DNA of 64,000 bases from Phocoena phocoena (GCF_963924675.1 NC_089230.1:3039001-3103000), one strand, 5' to 3'. Positions 11,690 through 23,019 are shown, counted from the first letter of the stretch. Notes: generated by a model from the sequence alone, not told the origin. A program made the numbers and translations.

Positions 11690-11820
11690 GGAATTCCCTG
11701 GTGGTCCAGTGGTTAGGACACCGTGCTTCTAATGCAGGGGGCACAGGTTCAATCCCTGGTCAAGGAACTAACATCCCGCATGCCATGCAATGTGGCCAAA
11801 AAAACCCAACAACAACAACA
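11690..11820 (+). mobile_element. CHR-1-like SINE (SINE 2)
   Basis: It begins 'ggaattccctggtggtccag', continues to 'ggttcaatccctggtcaagg', and ends in an A-rich tail with (caa) units. With SINE 3 it shares one outer duplication, 'aatattgttg', at 11680-11689 and 11999-12008. Confidence 0.9.
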
Positions 11821-11998
11821 GGGGCTTCCCTGGTGGCGCAGTGGTTGAGAGTCCGCCTGCCGATGCAGGAAGATCCCACATGCTGCGGAGCGGCTGGGCC
11901 CAAGAGCCATGTCCGCTGAGCCTGCGCGTCCGGAGCCTGTGCTCCACAACGGGAGAGGCCACAACAGCGAGAGGCCCGCGTACCGCAAAAAAAACCCC
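11821..11998 (+). mobile_element. CHR-2-type SINE (SINE 3)
   Basis: It begins 'ggggcttccctggtggcgca' and includes 'tgcgcgtccggagcctgtgc' and 'gaggcccgcgtaccgc' with an A8 tail. The B-box segment between 'gatgcagg' and 'aagatccc' is missing relative to other copies, so this copy carries a private internal deletion. It sits in the A-rich tail of SINE 2. Confidence 0.9.
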
Positions 11999-12008
11999 AA
12001 TATTGTTG

Positions 12009-13044
12009 AATGATTTATGGAGTGATCATAGTTTTTGCTGGGTGTAGTTCAGACGTGATCTACTTCTCACATAACTGGGGAGTGCAGGGGTTCTGTTTTC
12101 AGTGATGACAGCTGTTAACCCTCCCCTTCTGCAGCCCCCAGCAGCCCCACCAAGACGGTACCAGAGAAATTCCTATGTCCATAACTGTATTGACACACAT
12201 CAAACGGAAGCCTCAAGAAGCTCAGTGCTGTTTGCTTTGTACCCCTAAAACTTTGAACCAAACTAAAAGTGTATCCATTATGATAGGAAGTAATGACTAT
12301 TATAATGTAACTTTTGCTAAAATGTGCTTAGGTTTCCCGTTCAATAAGTTGCTCTCGGCTGTGTGTAGGCTTTCAGTGCAGTACTAATTTGATAGCCACG
12401 AGTTTCCTGAGAGCTTCAACAGTTGGTTCTTTATCCCTTCTCATGTGTAATGCTGAAATTGTAGAATGCGTGATATTTTTAAACTAGTTATTTCTACATG
12501 GTACTGAAATATATCATAGCCAGGCTACAGGCTGTGAGCTGAGACCATTCACACCTCCCACATTTAGCATTTTCTTGTGTTCCCATAAAGAACTGGTTTT
12601 CAAATATAGGAGGAAAAGAAATCCATGAAATCGGAAATATTTACAAAATTCGGAGGTACATATGATTCTGGTTATTTTAACTACAGAAGTTTTGTTCAGG
12701 AGAAATCTGTGGAAAAAAATGATTGATGGTTGAAAGCTTTAGCATTCACGTATTTATGCATTCATGATTTTAAGAAATACCCTCAGTTTCACAATACTTA
12801 ATAGTGCCATATGGATGCTTATTAGAAATTGCTTAAGAATATATGGTCTGAGATAACTTTCTATAAAAAGGGGGGAAAACCCAAAGAAATGGCTTATTTT
12901 TTGAATAGTAGCAATTGTTGGAATGTTTAATTTGTGTCAAGATGCTGAAAATTTTGTGTTTTCTATAGCTCTAGAAGAGTATATAAAACAGCCATATAGG
13001 TAGCCACTATTTTATCATCAATAATGTGGGAAAATTGCAGAGGA
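12009..13044. other. unique sequence, nothing recognised
   Basis: AT-rich unique DNA. I recognise no exon, RNA gene or mobile element. Confidence 0.4.
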
Positions 13045-13130
13045 GTTTTATTATGTGGTAGAAAGAGGACTGGGTGGGCAGTTGGGGACATGGGTTTAAC
13101 CCGACATTGACCACTGCCCTTTGAGATGTG
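13045..13130 (+). repeat. possible MIR fragment
   Basis: 'gtggtagaaagaggactggg', 'gacatgggtttaacccga' and 'gagatgtgac' resemble the tRNA-related half of MIR. The fragment is short and diverged. Confidence 0.4.
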
Positions 13131-14934
13131 ACAAAATGGGCTCCAGACACTCCTTTCTCTGATGATCGGTTGATTTCCACCAGCGGAGGTGACTCCCTGA
13201 GTTCATTTTTAATTTAGAGATTTGAGTGGGCATTTCCTCAGCTTTAGGTGCTGGTACCAATGGTTCTTGCTTAACAAAGAAAGGTGCAAATCGAGGAGGG
13301 GCAGCCCATGGGTCTGTGGGCATCGCCACCTGCAGCCCTGGCCACTAAGGCCCTTCAGTCAAGGGGTCACAGAGACGTGCCCCTAGAGCAACGTTCCAGG
13401 ACCTGGTGACCTTGCGTCTGTTAGAGCCACCCATCAGATACCAGCTTGACAAGCCAATTCTCACCTGAATGAAAGGAAACTGCACCAGTGTGTGCTGAAA
13501 CGTGTTCTGGGTTTAAAATGCCACCTGGACGACAGTAGACATCTCTCAATTTCTAGACCAAGATAGGGAAAAAGCAGAAAACTCAAAAGACCTCCGACTG
13601 GAAGATATTTGGTCAAATTCTTTTCCGGGGACTTATGAACCCTGTAATTGATGGCTTTGTTTCCCTTTCTTGAGGGAATAAAATGGAATTTAAAAACTAT
13701 ATCCATTAAGGCAGTTAGACCAAGATCTGAGTGTTCTCCCTGAGACAATAACTTATACGCAATGCAACAAGGGAAGAAAATGTGTACTCTTGCCAAAATT
13801 CTGGTGAGAAGTCTGCTGTTGTCCAGAAAGTCGGCTTGTTTGCTGACTGTGTTTCAGCTGGATGGGGCGGCGAGGGGGGCGGAGGGCGGCGGGAGCGCCC
13901 CTCAGTGCTGACCATCACCCCAGCCCACTGCTTCTGCCTCAGGGGGCACAGAGCCCAGCCCTCTGAACAGTTACTTGATGGTCTCTCGAGGTGCTGGCCG
14001 TGTACAGGAGCCACTGCCCAGTTTTCTGTCCCCCTGGAGCGGATTCTGTGGGTGCTGCTACACGTGGGGTGCTGCTTCGGTGAAGTTGCCCCTGGAGAGA
14101 TTCCTGATCAGCGGGGCTGAGTCTAACCCTAAAGACAGAAGGCAGCTGGAAAACAATGATTGTACCGACCTGAAGGTGGTGGGCGAGATGGTCAGATGGT
14201 GAAATTGACTATAAAGGGCCACGTGCACGAAGCGAACCAACGAAAGCCTGAAGGAGAGTCAACTAAGAGCAAATTCCAGTTGGATCAGACCAGCCAAGCA
14301 AAGAAAAATAGAGAATGCACTGTGTTTCACACCAGGCAAAGGTATCTAGTAAATAAACTAACTAACAAGAAGCCCCCAAAGCCCAGACAAACAGAAACCT
14401 TGTTATTTTATCCAGAGCTGGGAAAGCCCGGACCATAGTATATGGCCTACTGAGACACCACAAGCTGGTTGTACCATATTCTCACTGTGACAGTTTTTCC
14501 TAGTCTTTGATTGTCTCCAACACCTACCCCATGACTTGACTCTACATAAAATAATTGGTGTGTACGTGCTCAAGTATAAAGCTCTCTTTTTATCCCTTAA
14601 ATTGTCAACTGTATGTTTTGATCAACAGCAACTATAAATGAGGTGAGGGGAAAAACTGGTTCTCCGAAAATACGCTCTTTTCTTCACTAGTGACATGCTT
14701 ATTCAAATTTTTAATGTTTTTATGTCAGTAAGTTATTTTCATCTCAGTGTTTAATGATAAACACAAATAAAAACCCTTTATACATTCCTTGATAGATTTT
14801 GCTTTTAATTTTTTTATATATTCCTGTCAATTGTAGGGCATTCTCTGTCTTTGAATAGGACTAAATTATCCTAACAAAACTGATACTGAATAAATTCTCC
14901 TTCAAGTCAAGCATCTTGTTGAAAAATTGTACAG
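13131..14934. other. unique sequence without recognised genes
   Basis: No coding family is recognised. A G-rich patch at 13863-13893 is the only compositional feature. Overlapping open frames on both strands between 13.7 and 14.4 kb lack motifs. Confidence 0.4.
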
Positions 14935-15535
14935 GCCACACATTCTTTAAAAAATCAAGTTCATGAAAGACAAAGAAAATCAAGGAGATGTTCCAGATTA
15001 AAGGAGGCTAAATAGACAAGACAACCAGATGTGGCACGTGATCTGGGATTGGAGTCCAAACCAGGACTTTGTCTCCTTGTTTGTTTCTCCATCAGCAGCA
15101 TTAGTGGGACACTTGGAAAAATTTGGAAAAGGTCTGTAGATTAGATGTTAGTCTGTACCAAGTTTACCTCCTGATTTTAATCATTGCACTCTGATTAGAT
15201 AAAGCAAGCACTGGTTTTTAAGAAATGCACACTGGGGCTTCCCTGGTGGCGCAGTGGTTGAGAGTCCGCCTTCCGATGCAGGGGACACAGGTTCGTGCCC
15301 CGGTCCGGGAAGATCCCACATGCCACGGAGTGGCTGGGCCCGTGAGCCGTGGCCGCTGAGCCTGCGCGTCTGGAGCCTGTGCTCCGCAACGGGAGAGGCC
15401 ACAGCAGTGAGAGGCCCGTGTAGCGCAAAAAAAAAAAAAAAGAAAAAAAGAAATGCACACTGGAGTATTCATGGGTAAAGGTGGCATTATGTCTGTGGCA
15501 GTGTGTTTGTGACGGTGGCAGGTGGAGTTCTAAAG
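14935..15535 (+). mobile_element. old L1 3' UTR, split by a SINE
   Basis: The left part reads 'gatgttccagattaaagg', 'ggctaaatagacaagacaac', 'gatctgggattgg' and 'ggtctgtagattagatg'. The right part resumes 'atgcacactggagtattc' and 'gggtaaaggtggcattatg'. Both parts are in order with the 3' UTR of old L1MB-like elements. A CHR-2 SINE at 15236-15447 interrupts it. Confidence 0.75.
15236..15447 (+). mobile_element. CHR-2 SINE, short cetacean form
   Basis: It has a full head ('cttccctggtggcgcagtgg', A-box-like), a B-box-like 'ggttcgtgccccggtccgg', the body and an A-rich tail. A perfect 16-base target duplication, 'aagaaatgcacactgg', lies at 15220-15235 and 15448-15463. The insertion split an older L1 3' UTR. 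Confidence 0.95.
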
Positions 15536-15728
15536 ATAAGGACCACCAAGAAAATAAGAGAAAAGATGCAAATGCATGATGTTAAGATTGAGGGTTGCTA
15601 CGCAATCATACGTAAAGAAGAGATCAAGAACGTTATAAACATATACTCTGCACAATTCTATAATGATAAACTGGAAAATTTAGTCAGAATATCAAGTCAA
15701 ATTCTCAAGAATCAGAAATTGCACTCAT

Positions 15729-16058
15729 GGACTTCCCTGGTGGCTCAGTGGTTCAGAATCTGCCTGCCAACGCAGGGGACATGGGTTCGAGCCCTGGTCC
15801 GGGAAGATCCCACATGCCGCGGAGCAACTAAGCCCGTGTGCCACAACTACTGAGCCTGCGCTCTAGAGCCCACGAGCCACAACTACTTAGGCCCACGCGC
15901 CTAGAGCCTGTGCTCTGCAACAAGAGAAGCCACCGCAATGAGAAGCCCACGCACCGCGACGAAGAGTAGCCCCCGCTCACCGCAACTAGAGAAAGCCGGC
16001 GTGCAGCAGTGAAGACCCAACGCAGCCAAAAATAAATAAATAAATTAAAAAAAAAAGT
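15729..16058 (+). mobile_element. CHR SINE, long form
   Basis: About 330 bases. The head is 'gacttccctggtggctcagt' and the B box 'gggttcgagccctgg' is intact. The 'ccacaactactgagcctgcg' blocks absent from the short form are present, and the tail is 'aaataaataaataaatta'. The target duplication 'aattgcactcat' lies at 15717-15728 and 16059-16070. Confidence 0.95.
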
Positions 16059-16070
16059 AATTGCACTCAT

Positions 16071-16429
16071 TATTAAGCTTTACTAGTGATTCAAAAGGTA
16101 CAGGTGGTCATGAGACACTGGTGAGTCTCTAAATGGCAATTTGCTTAGAATGAGAGAAGGCAGGTAGACTTCACTAGGGCTTTTGGCTAGAAAAGAGGCA
16201 ATCCACGACAGCTGCCTAAATTTGATCAGTTCAGTTCAAGCTCTGCACCAGGCAGTGTGACTCATAGAGGAATATAAAGAAGAGGGTGGTATGTCGGGGG
16301 AGAGGGATAGAACCCTACAGACAGATTATACAAGAGATAAGTGGTCCACTGAATCCCTTGACCAGGGCCTCTGAAATTGTTTTAATCATACTTTCAGGTG
16401 GCACCCAATTCACACACATAAATATAACA
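16071..16429. other. unique sequence, nothing recognised
   Basis: No exon or repeat is recognised. The part next to the L1 fragment may be a degraded extension of it. Confidence 0.4.
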
Positions 16430-17622
16430 CTTAAAAAAATCTCCCTCCTCACCAAAACGCTAAATCCCAGATGGCTTTATTGATAAGTTCTATAAACCTT
16501 CAAGGAACAATTAATTCCTACTTTATAATGTTATTTCCTGCCAAATTTAAACTGACACAAAATTGCACTTTTCATTCTATAGCTAGAAAAGGACAATTCA
16601 AGAGAAGAAAATTATAAGTATAGTTTATTTTGAGCACAGTTGTAAATATCTTAAACAAGATACAGCTAAGAAAATCCAACAGCATATTAAAAAAGACACA
16701 ATAATTAAATGACATTTTCACAAATGCAGGATGGTTCACCATCAGGGAACATGTCAGTGGAACTCACCACACTAACTAAGACTCAAGTGTAAAACACGTG
16801 ATTATCTGAGTTGATGTAGAAAACGTTCTTGGTAAATTTGACACACATTTGTAGTGAAAACTGTTAACAAACTAGAAGTAGAAAGAGATTTCTTCAACTT
16901 GTTAAAGTTATATACCTTGAAAGTTATAGCATACTTTAAACTTATGAAGGTCATTTTAATATTTCCTCTAAAATTGTGAGCAAGAAAAAGACATCCATCA
17001 CTACTCCTATTATTTAACATTTTTACTTAAGCTCCTGACCAATGTTATAAGGAAAGAAAAAGAAATAAGGATTGGAAGGAAGAGATAAAGCTGTTGTTAT
17101 TTGAAGATCATATAATCATTTATCCCCCCCAAATCCAACTATTAAAACTAGGAAAAGAATTCACCAACATTTTCAGATACAAGACTTGTGAAATCTTAGT
17201 ATCTCTCTACAATGACAATACTAACTTAAATATAATAAAAATACTATTCCAAATAGTAGTCAGAACTCTAGAGTATATAGGAATGAATCATTAATGCATA
17301 GAAATGTTACAGAAAAAATATTAAGTGTTAATGAATGACATAACATGAAATGGAGAAATGGGGAGACAATCCATACTCTTGGACAAGACCTATTAATGTT
17401 ATAAAGATGCTAGTTTTCCCCAAGTTAAAGTACGAATCCAAGACAATTCCACCAAAAAATTCCAGTCAAATTTTTTCAAGGGATGCAAAAACCTTACTGT
17501 GAAATTTGTATGAAAGAATAAAGGTCCATAAAGGTAAGTAAAACTTGAAAAAAAAGTACAAATGGGGAGACCTGCCTCACCAGATATTAAGACATACTAC
17601 AGTGTTAAGATCCTAAAAAATA
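16430..17622 (+). mobile_element. degraded L1 ORF2 fragment
   Basis: It includes the L1 line 'ccagatggctttattgataa' and 'gttctataaacc', then 'aaagaaataaggattggaagg', 'caactattaaaactagg' and 'gagacctgcctcaccag'. These follow the L1 ORF2 reverse-transcriptase region and its downstream part. It is full of stops and frameshifts, so no product is expected. Confidence 0.8.
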
Positions 17623-17803
17623 TGGGACTTCCCTGGTAGTCCAGTAGTAAAGAATGCGCCTTCCAATGCAGGGGACACGGGTTGGATCCCTGGTCAGGCA
17701 GCTAAGATCCCACATGCCGCAGGGCAAGTAAGCCCGTGCGCCACAACTACTGAGCCTGTGCGCCTCAACGAGAGAGCCCGCGTGCTGCAAACTACAGATC
17801 AAA
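17623..17803 (+). mobile_element. CHR SINE, 3'-truncated
   Basis: It begins 'tgggacttccctggtagtcc' and includes 'gggttggatccctggtcagg' and 'gcgccacaactactgagcc'. It stops at 'gcaaactacagatc' without an A tail. No clear target duplication is visible, so the 3' part was probably lost after insertion. Confidence 0.85.
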
Positions 17804-18659
17804 GTCTACTCTTCTTACTGCATTGAAATCTTTAATAATTTGAGGACAGCTATGATTTCTTTTTAAGCTGAACGTTACCAGTTACTTGAGCCTTGCCCAG
17901 TCAACAAGGATTTTGTTATTCCCTGCCCTCACCCCAGGATTCGGGCTGCTCATAATGGAGTTTATGCAAGTTTGCCAACATCCCCTGAGAAGGGTGCCCG
18001 CAGACCCCACTGCAGATCTGGGTGGAACAGCCAGAGCAGGATTAACATCCCCTTTCCTTCTGGAAATACTTTTAACGTAGCCCAAGAGCACAGTCAAACT
18101 TGGGCTTCCGGTCAGTGGATTATGCCAAAGTTGCCCCTGGAATTGTAGAGTTTCTTAATCCCCAAATTTCTTAATTATAAACTGCGGTTAAGTTGTGCTG
18201 TCCTGGTGCAGAATTCAAATGCAAGACTTGATATGGTACTTATTAAGTTTCATTTTTTGGGATTTAGACCAATATGTCAAACTGCCAAGGTTTCTACTTT
18301 TGGTTTTATTTGGTTTTGAAGCCAACCTACAAATTTTACTATCCATGAGAGCTTTCCATATTGAATAAATGCTACACGCAGATCATTTTATTCCAAGACT
18401 GGTTTCTAAGACTGTAGACCATATTAAAAGCTTTGTGGCATTCCACTGGAAACCTCCTTCCGTATAGCACTATTCCATTAACCAGTGCACCAAACTTGCT
18501 ATGTATCCACCAATCTGTACAGTCGTCCAACCTTTATAGAGATGGTTTCCATTAATGAACAAGGACAATGCATTCAAAAATACCAGATGTACTGGGAAGT
18601 GAATTTCATGATTGTTAATGTGATTTTTATTATACCTGAAAGTAATTTTCTTTCTGTAG
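17804..18659. other. unique sequence, nothing recognised
   Basis: No gene is recognised. The right end has a good splice-acceptor context ('attttctttctgtag') that leads into the exon-like block at 18660. Confidence 0.4.
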
Positions 18660-18991
18660 GAGAGTATGTCTGAAATTATAACGGAAATTAATGAGAAGTA
18701 TGACTCAGTGTATAAGCTTTCACTGACACTTTCTGGAAAAGCCATGTAAAGATGTACAGACGAGATGTGGATGAGTAGACGAGCTGCTAGACACCGTAGA
18801 GCTGTTTCTTCAAAAAGATTTCAGTGGAAGTCAGATTCAAAGAGCTCGAGAATGAACAGAAGGAACTGGAAAGAGGAGGTATCCATACATTCAGGCAGCT
18901 CTGAAGTGAGTAACAGGGAAGCTGGTTTACTACTCCTAACCTGTGCAGCCTGATAAACATCGTTCAAATTAATGCTCTACTTTATTTAAAG

Positions 18992-19105
18992 GAACAACAG
19001 GAGGAAAAAGAAGGGCTGATTAAAGTCACAGATTTTAAAGGAACAAAAGTTTGGGGTGACAGTCCTCAGAAATTGGGAACAAAATGGGCTGAAATCTTAG
19101 AAGAG
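18992..19105 (+). CDS. exon-like block 2 of the unidentified gene
   Basis: The block is 38 codons with no stop. It begins EQQEEKEGLIK, continues KVTDFKGTKVWGDSPQK and ends KWAEILEE. The acceptor is 'tttatttaaag', with a weak pyrimidine tract. The donor is 'gag|gtgaga', close to consensus. The block ends in phase 0 and joins block 3 without breaking the frame. It has no methionine start and no recognised domain, so it would be an internal exon. It could be a live exon or a remnant. Confidence 0.35.
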
Positions 19106-20005
19106 GTGAGACTAAGGGTGAGCTCATAATTAAACAGGGATGAGATGGAGACAGAGGAAACCAGGGAAGATAGCAATTGTACTGTCCGTCTTAAAAACTG
19201 ATCAGGACATGCCGGGAAGTTTCCCAGAATAGGGTGAGTGGGGGGAGGGAGGAACATGGAGCGAGAGAATGCACGCTGTGGAACTGTCCCTGAGAATATG
19301 GGCGAGAGAATTCCCAGGGATGATGGCGCCATGTTGCCTGCTATGCGGCAGGAACGCTGAGGACCCAGGGACCCTGGGCTCGCCGGTCAGCCAGGTAGCT
19401 GTCCATAGGACTCCTTCACTCTTCCTCTTCCTGTTTCTGTTTTTGGATCTTAGGCACTCATGTCCCCTAATTAAACTAGACAGCCAACATAGCGGGAGAA
19501 ATGTCAGATTAAAGCAAATGCTAGAATAAATGAGATTCTTTAAGAAAACATTTCCTATTTATATCATGAACTGTGTTAGTTTGGGGCTCCCCCCCACACT
19601 CAATTATACACTAAACTCTCATGCGTTTTGTTGTGTGATTTTTCTATTTGATTTATTTGCACACCATAGTGGCAAAGAGGTATACTGTTCAACGAGCCTA
19701 ACCAAGGAAACTATTGGTCTTCACACACAAAGTGAGAAAAAATAAATTCACAGACGTTAGCAAGCAAGTGAAGAGAACTGATACATCAGTTGTCATAATC
19801 CTCCGCTTTGCACTGCTTGACAGCTCGTCTCTGCAATGCTCTTCATCCTCCTTTCAGATAGAAAACCTAAAACCTTAAAAGGATGGGTTCGGGTATTCTT
19901 TAAAAGTTAACATTAATACCTTGAGAAATAAATGGCTAACTAAAAGTGTCATGAATTGTTACTATTCACACTTAATTCCTATCTTTTTCACTGACCTATT
20001 CACAG

Positions 20006-20086
20006 GTTGAGAGTAAGACTGAAGAGTCTAGAAAGGTCACAGATCTCCTTGTTGAGGAAATTGTAGGAGATGAATTTGGACACTGA
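20006..20086 (+). CDS. exon-like terminal block 3 of the unidentified gene
   Basis: After a strong acceptor ('tatctttttcactgacctattcacag' region, 19980-20005) the frame reads VESKTEESRKVTDLLVEEI, then VGDEFGH, and stops at TGA 20084-20086. It joins block 2 in phase 0 and keeps the same acidic/basic composition, including a KVTD motif in both blocks. I see no AATAAA signal between 20087 and 20460, so the 3' end of a transcript is not defined. Confidence 0.35.
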   Translation, partial: VESKTEESRKVTDLLVEEIVGDEFGH

Positions 20087-20431
20087 GAAGCAAAAGTTAG
20101 CTGATAGGACTGGGCAGAAAGAGAAGCGCATGGGAGGAGGTGGAGTGGGGGCTGCTTCCAGGCTGGGCTCTGCCAATGACGTCAGCAGCCGTGAGCTTCC
20201 CCAGCTCGACCAGCTGGGCCGCCCAACTGTGCAGGCCGTGGGGTTGGCGTTAAAATATTTGGATGCGGCCGAGGAGCGTGAACAGACTCTTAGAATCGCA
20301 GACTGTTTTTAGCAGAAGCCCTGGAGATGCAATTCCTAGGAGAAAGGATGTTGTCCTGAATTCATTTTTGTCAGTTATATAAATCAAACGATTCTTAATT
20401 TCCAATCAGATTTGAATTTAGGAGTGAGGTT
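20087..20431. other. unique sequence, nothing recognised
   Basis: An 80-residue open frame at 20070-20312 has no family motif and overlaps block 3 in another frame. I do not call it a gene. Confidence 0.4.
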
Positions 20432-20460
20432 TAGGAGTTAAAACCATTTGTTTGAAAAAC

Positions 20461-20703
20461 AATTATTTATTTATTTATCTTTGACTGCGTTGGGTCTTCA
20501 TTGCTGTGCGTGGGCTTTCTCTAGTTGCAGGGAGCAGTGGCTTCTCTTGTTGTGGAGCGCGGGCTCTAGAACGCAGGCTCAGTCGTTGTGGTGCACGGAT
20601 TAGTTGCTCCGTGGCTTGTGGGATCTTCTCGGACCAGGGCTCAAACCCATGTTCCCTGCATTGGCAGGCGGATTCTTAACCACTGCGCCACCAGAGAAGC
20701 CCC
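20461..20703 (-). mobile_element. CHR SINE, long-type, antisense
   Basis: It reads tail first: 'atttatttatttatctttga', 'ctgcgttgggtcttcattgc', then 'gcaggcggattcttaaccac' and the reverse of the 'cttccctggtggcgcagtgg' head. The 14-base target duplication 'taggagttaaaacc' lies at 20432-20445 and 20704-20717. The similarity continues with small indels on both sides. Confidence 0.9.
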
Positions 20704-20849
20704 TAGGAGTTAAAACCTTTTGAAAACAAATCATTTTGGAAGTTCTTGTTTTAGGGCTCAACTATGTGACCTTCCATTACGTGCATGAGAATGTTTTTAA
20801 AAATGTGGGTAGCATTTGGAGAGAAAGCTAGTCAAGCTCAGTGAGCCCG

Positions 20850-21540
20850 GGTCTCCATGTCAGCCGCTGACGGAGCGAACAGTTACTGAGCGCCGCCTGT
20901 GTTGAAGGCACCCAGCGTACATCCGTGAACAGCAAGCAGAACTTCCGCCCCTCCTGGGATGGAGAGCCCTAGTGGAGGGAAAGAATAACAGAAAAGAATA
21001 ACATGAATAGGTGAACTGCTTCGTATGCTGTAAGATGGAAATACTACGAACGACAGAGCCGGGTCAGGGGGTTTGGAAGAGGTGCTGGTGAGGGCTGTGA
21101 TTAGAATGATAGAGTGTGGGCCTCACTGCTGGACAGTTATTTGGGTAGCAGTTTGGAGAGGGTGACAGAGTGAACCAGGCAGGTGTCTGGGGAAGGTGTT
21201 CCAGGTAAAGGCCCCCGGGTCGGACCACACGCAGTAGCACTGGGAGATGTGTCCACGGAGGGGTCGGGGGACCTAAGGGGCTTCGCCATTGTAAAGTCTC
21301 AGCCTTTGACTCAATGGAATGGAGCTCCACAGAGGGTTTTGAGCCGAGGAGTGATATTATCTCATTTACATTGTTGAAGCATCCCTTTGGCGGAAGTCTG
21401 CCGCACACCAAGGCAGCGGCAGGGAAAGGGGAAGAAGAGTGCGGGTTCCGGATACACCGCATTTTGGAGGGGGAGCAAACCGGAAGAGGTGGAGGGATGG
21501 GTGTGGGAAGCGAGAGCAAAAGATGAGTCAAGACTAGCTC
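20850..21540 (+). repeat. old mammalian interspersed repeat, copy 2 of 3
   Basis: Phrases run in order with the same long non-coding repeat as at 0.2-1.06 kb and 61.7 kb: 'gttactgagcgcc', 'gaacagcaagcagaac', 'gtgttccaggtaaaggccc', then 'gagggttttgagccgaggag' and 'tgatattatctcattt'. The antisense 189-residue open frame at 21064-21633 falls inside it and is not a gene. Confidence 0.55.
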
Positions 21541-22837
21541 AACGTGTTCGGCCTCGGCTCCTGGAGAGAAGGCGTTTCCATCAGCAGAGCTGGCGTTGCA
21601 GTGTGATTCTGTCACCCGCTCCGCATCAAGCATGGTGCCACGTGCCAGCTGAAGCAGGAGCTAGGTCAGTATTTTTCCATCTCAGGACATGACCAATTAC
21701 AATTCAGCGATTCGCAACTAGAATTTTAAAAATTCAGATTGAATGCTGTGGTGGGTACTCTGATGCCCCATGACATACCTGGGAGTGCCCTCAGCCCAGA
21801 GCTGCCTTCCTCACCGGGTGATACCTGTGACCACAGGGACCACCTTGCTTAAGGAGGAGCACGTCGCCGGGGCCTGGTTGATGGGGGCACAGAGTCTGAG
21901 TTCTTGACTTCAGTTGGGTAAGCAGGAAGGATCCACCTAGTGCCAGGGTTCCCCACAGGATCGGCCGAGGCCCCGGGGGAGAAGAGCTCCATCTTCTATT
22001 CTGGGAACTAGACGGATATCAAGGGTCAAAGCCTAGTGAAGTCCAACTGAGGATACGCTGGGCTCGCCAGGAGCATAGAGGGTGTGTGGGTGGATGGGGA
22101 GGGGCGCTAGGATCTAGAAGATCTCTGCTGGCGAGGTCCTGGGGCATAGGCGGAGCAGGGAGAGGTCTGGAACCACCAAGGAGGCTCTCTGGGGCTTTCC
22201 TTTCCACAGGACATACAAGATGATGACCCAGGGCAGTAGCTGAGGTCTCCAGGTAAAGTGTAGGTCACGTCACACAGCAGGGCATGTCATAGGCTATGAA
22301 ACATCCCCATTTTATGCCCAGAGGGTTGTATTGCCTATGTAACATTTTCCAGGGAGCTATGGGCCATAAACCCACAGATTTTAGGTTTGTTTACCACAGG
22401 TTTACATTCAGCTAAAAACATTCAACAGTTAATGACTCCTCTAGAAAATGCCATTTGTCATGAGGTCCAGTTATCAGCGTGTTCAAAAAGCGATCAGACT
22501 GGGTCACCTAACGTTTTCCTTTTCTTTTAGTGTCTCCCTGCTAATTGCCTACTGTACCTGGAGAGCTTTGCGGTGACATAAGGTGTAACACCCTGGCAAG
22601 GACCCCAGAGGATAGTGGAAACAGACAGCTAGACTGACCTGGAATTTTGGAAAAGTGATGGATTTTTCTATTAAGTGAAGCAGGAATGCCAGAACTACCG
22701 TGGTAGACGATGGAGGGAGGGATCTTAGAAAAATGGTCACGAGCGGCTATCCAGCCGAAGTCCAGAGCGCCCGCAAGCGGCTTATGTTTTGTGCAATGTC
22801 CAGAGGACACCCATTCACTATGTAAACACGGGAAGTG
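21541..22837. other. unique sequence, nothing recognised
   Basis: A region of moderate GC content. Short open frames on both strands show no motif. No RNA or interspersed element is recognised. Confidence 0.4.
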
Positions 22838-23019
22838 CTGGGAACTTCCAATTCTAACTCAGATGGAGTAATAGGACCTGGATTTACCTTCTCAACTAAA
22901 ACAACTATAAAACCAGACAAACTGTAAAACAGGGTTTACAGGTATTGGACAGTAGGCAGCGCAGGAATGAGAGCCCTGGGGGAAGGAGACAAATGAGGCT
23001 CCAGAGGGAATTGATTTCC
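22838..23019 (+). mobile_element. possible L1 5' region fragment
   Basis: 'cagatggagtaataggacct' and 'caactataaaaccagacaaa' resemble the 5' part of an old L1. It precedes an L1 ORF2 remnant, with an LTR-like piece between the two. The assignment is tentative. Confidence 0.4.

Larger units (their letters stand above)
18660..20086 (+). pseudogene. remnant of an unidentified multi-exon gene
   Basis: Three exon-like blocks with splice signals lie in order: 18660-18878, 18992-19105 and 20006-20086. Block 1 follows 'tttctgtag' and precedes a 'gaggtatcc' donor. Its best peptide stretches are in three different frames: MSEIITEINEKYDSVYKLSL from 18666, DELLDTVELFLQKDFSGSQI from 18778, and FKELENEQKELERG from 18836. 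There is a stop at 18747, so it needs at least two frame changes. The peptides are charged and leucine-rich, suggesting helical or coiled-coil protein. Blocks 2 and 3 stay open. I do not recognise the family. A retained intron-exon layout argues against a retrocopy, and gene decay in this lineage is an inference. Chance similarity to a splice layout remains possible. Confidence 0.4.

Noticed and set aside
15236..16058. tRNA gene reading of the SINE heads
   Set aside because: A- and B-box-like motifs belong to tRNA-derived SINEs. There is no cloverleaf with anticodon arm and acceptor stem as in a real tRNA gene.
20070..20312. 80-codon frame MNLDTEKQKLADRTGQ...
   Set aside because: Overlaps the terminal exon-like block in another frame, with no motif and no splice support.
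21064..21633. 189-codon antisense frame
   Set aside because: Falls in the second copy of the old interspersed repeat, read backwards.
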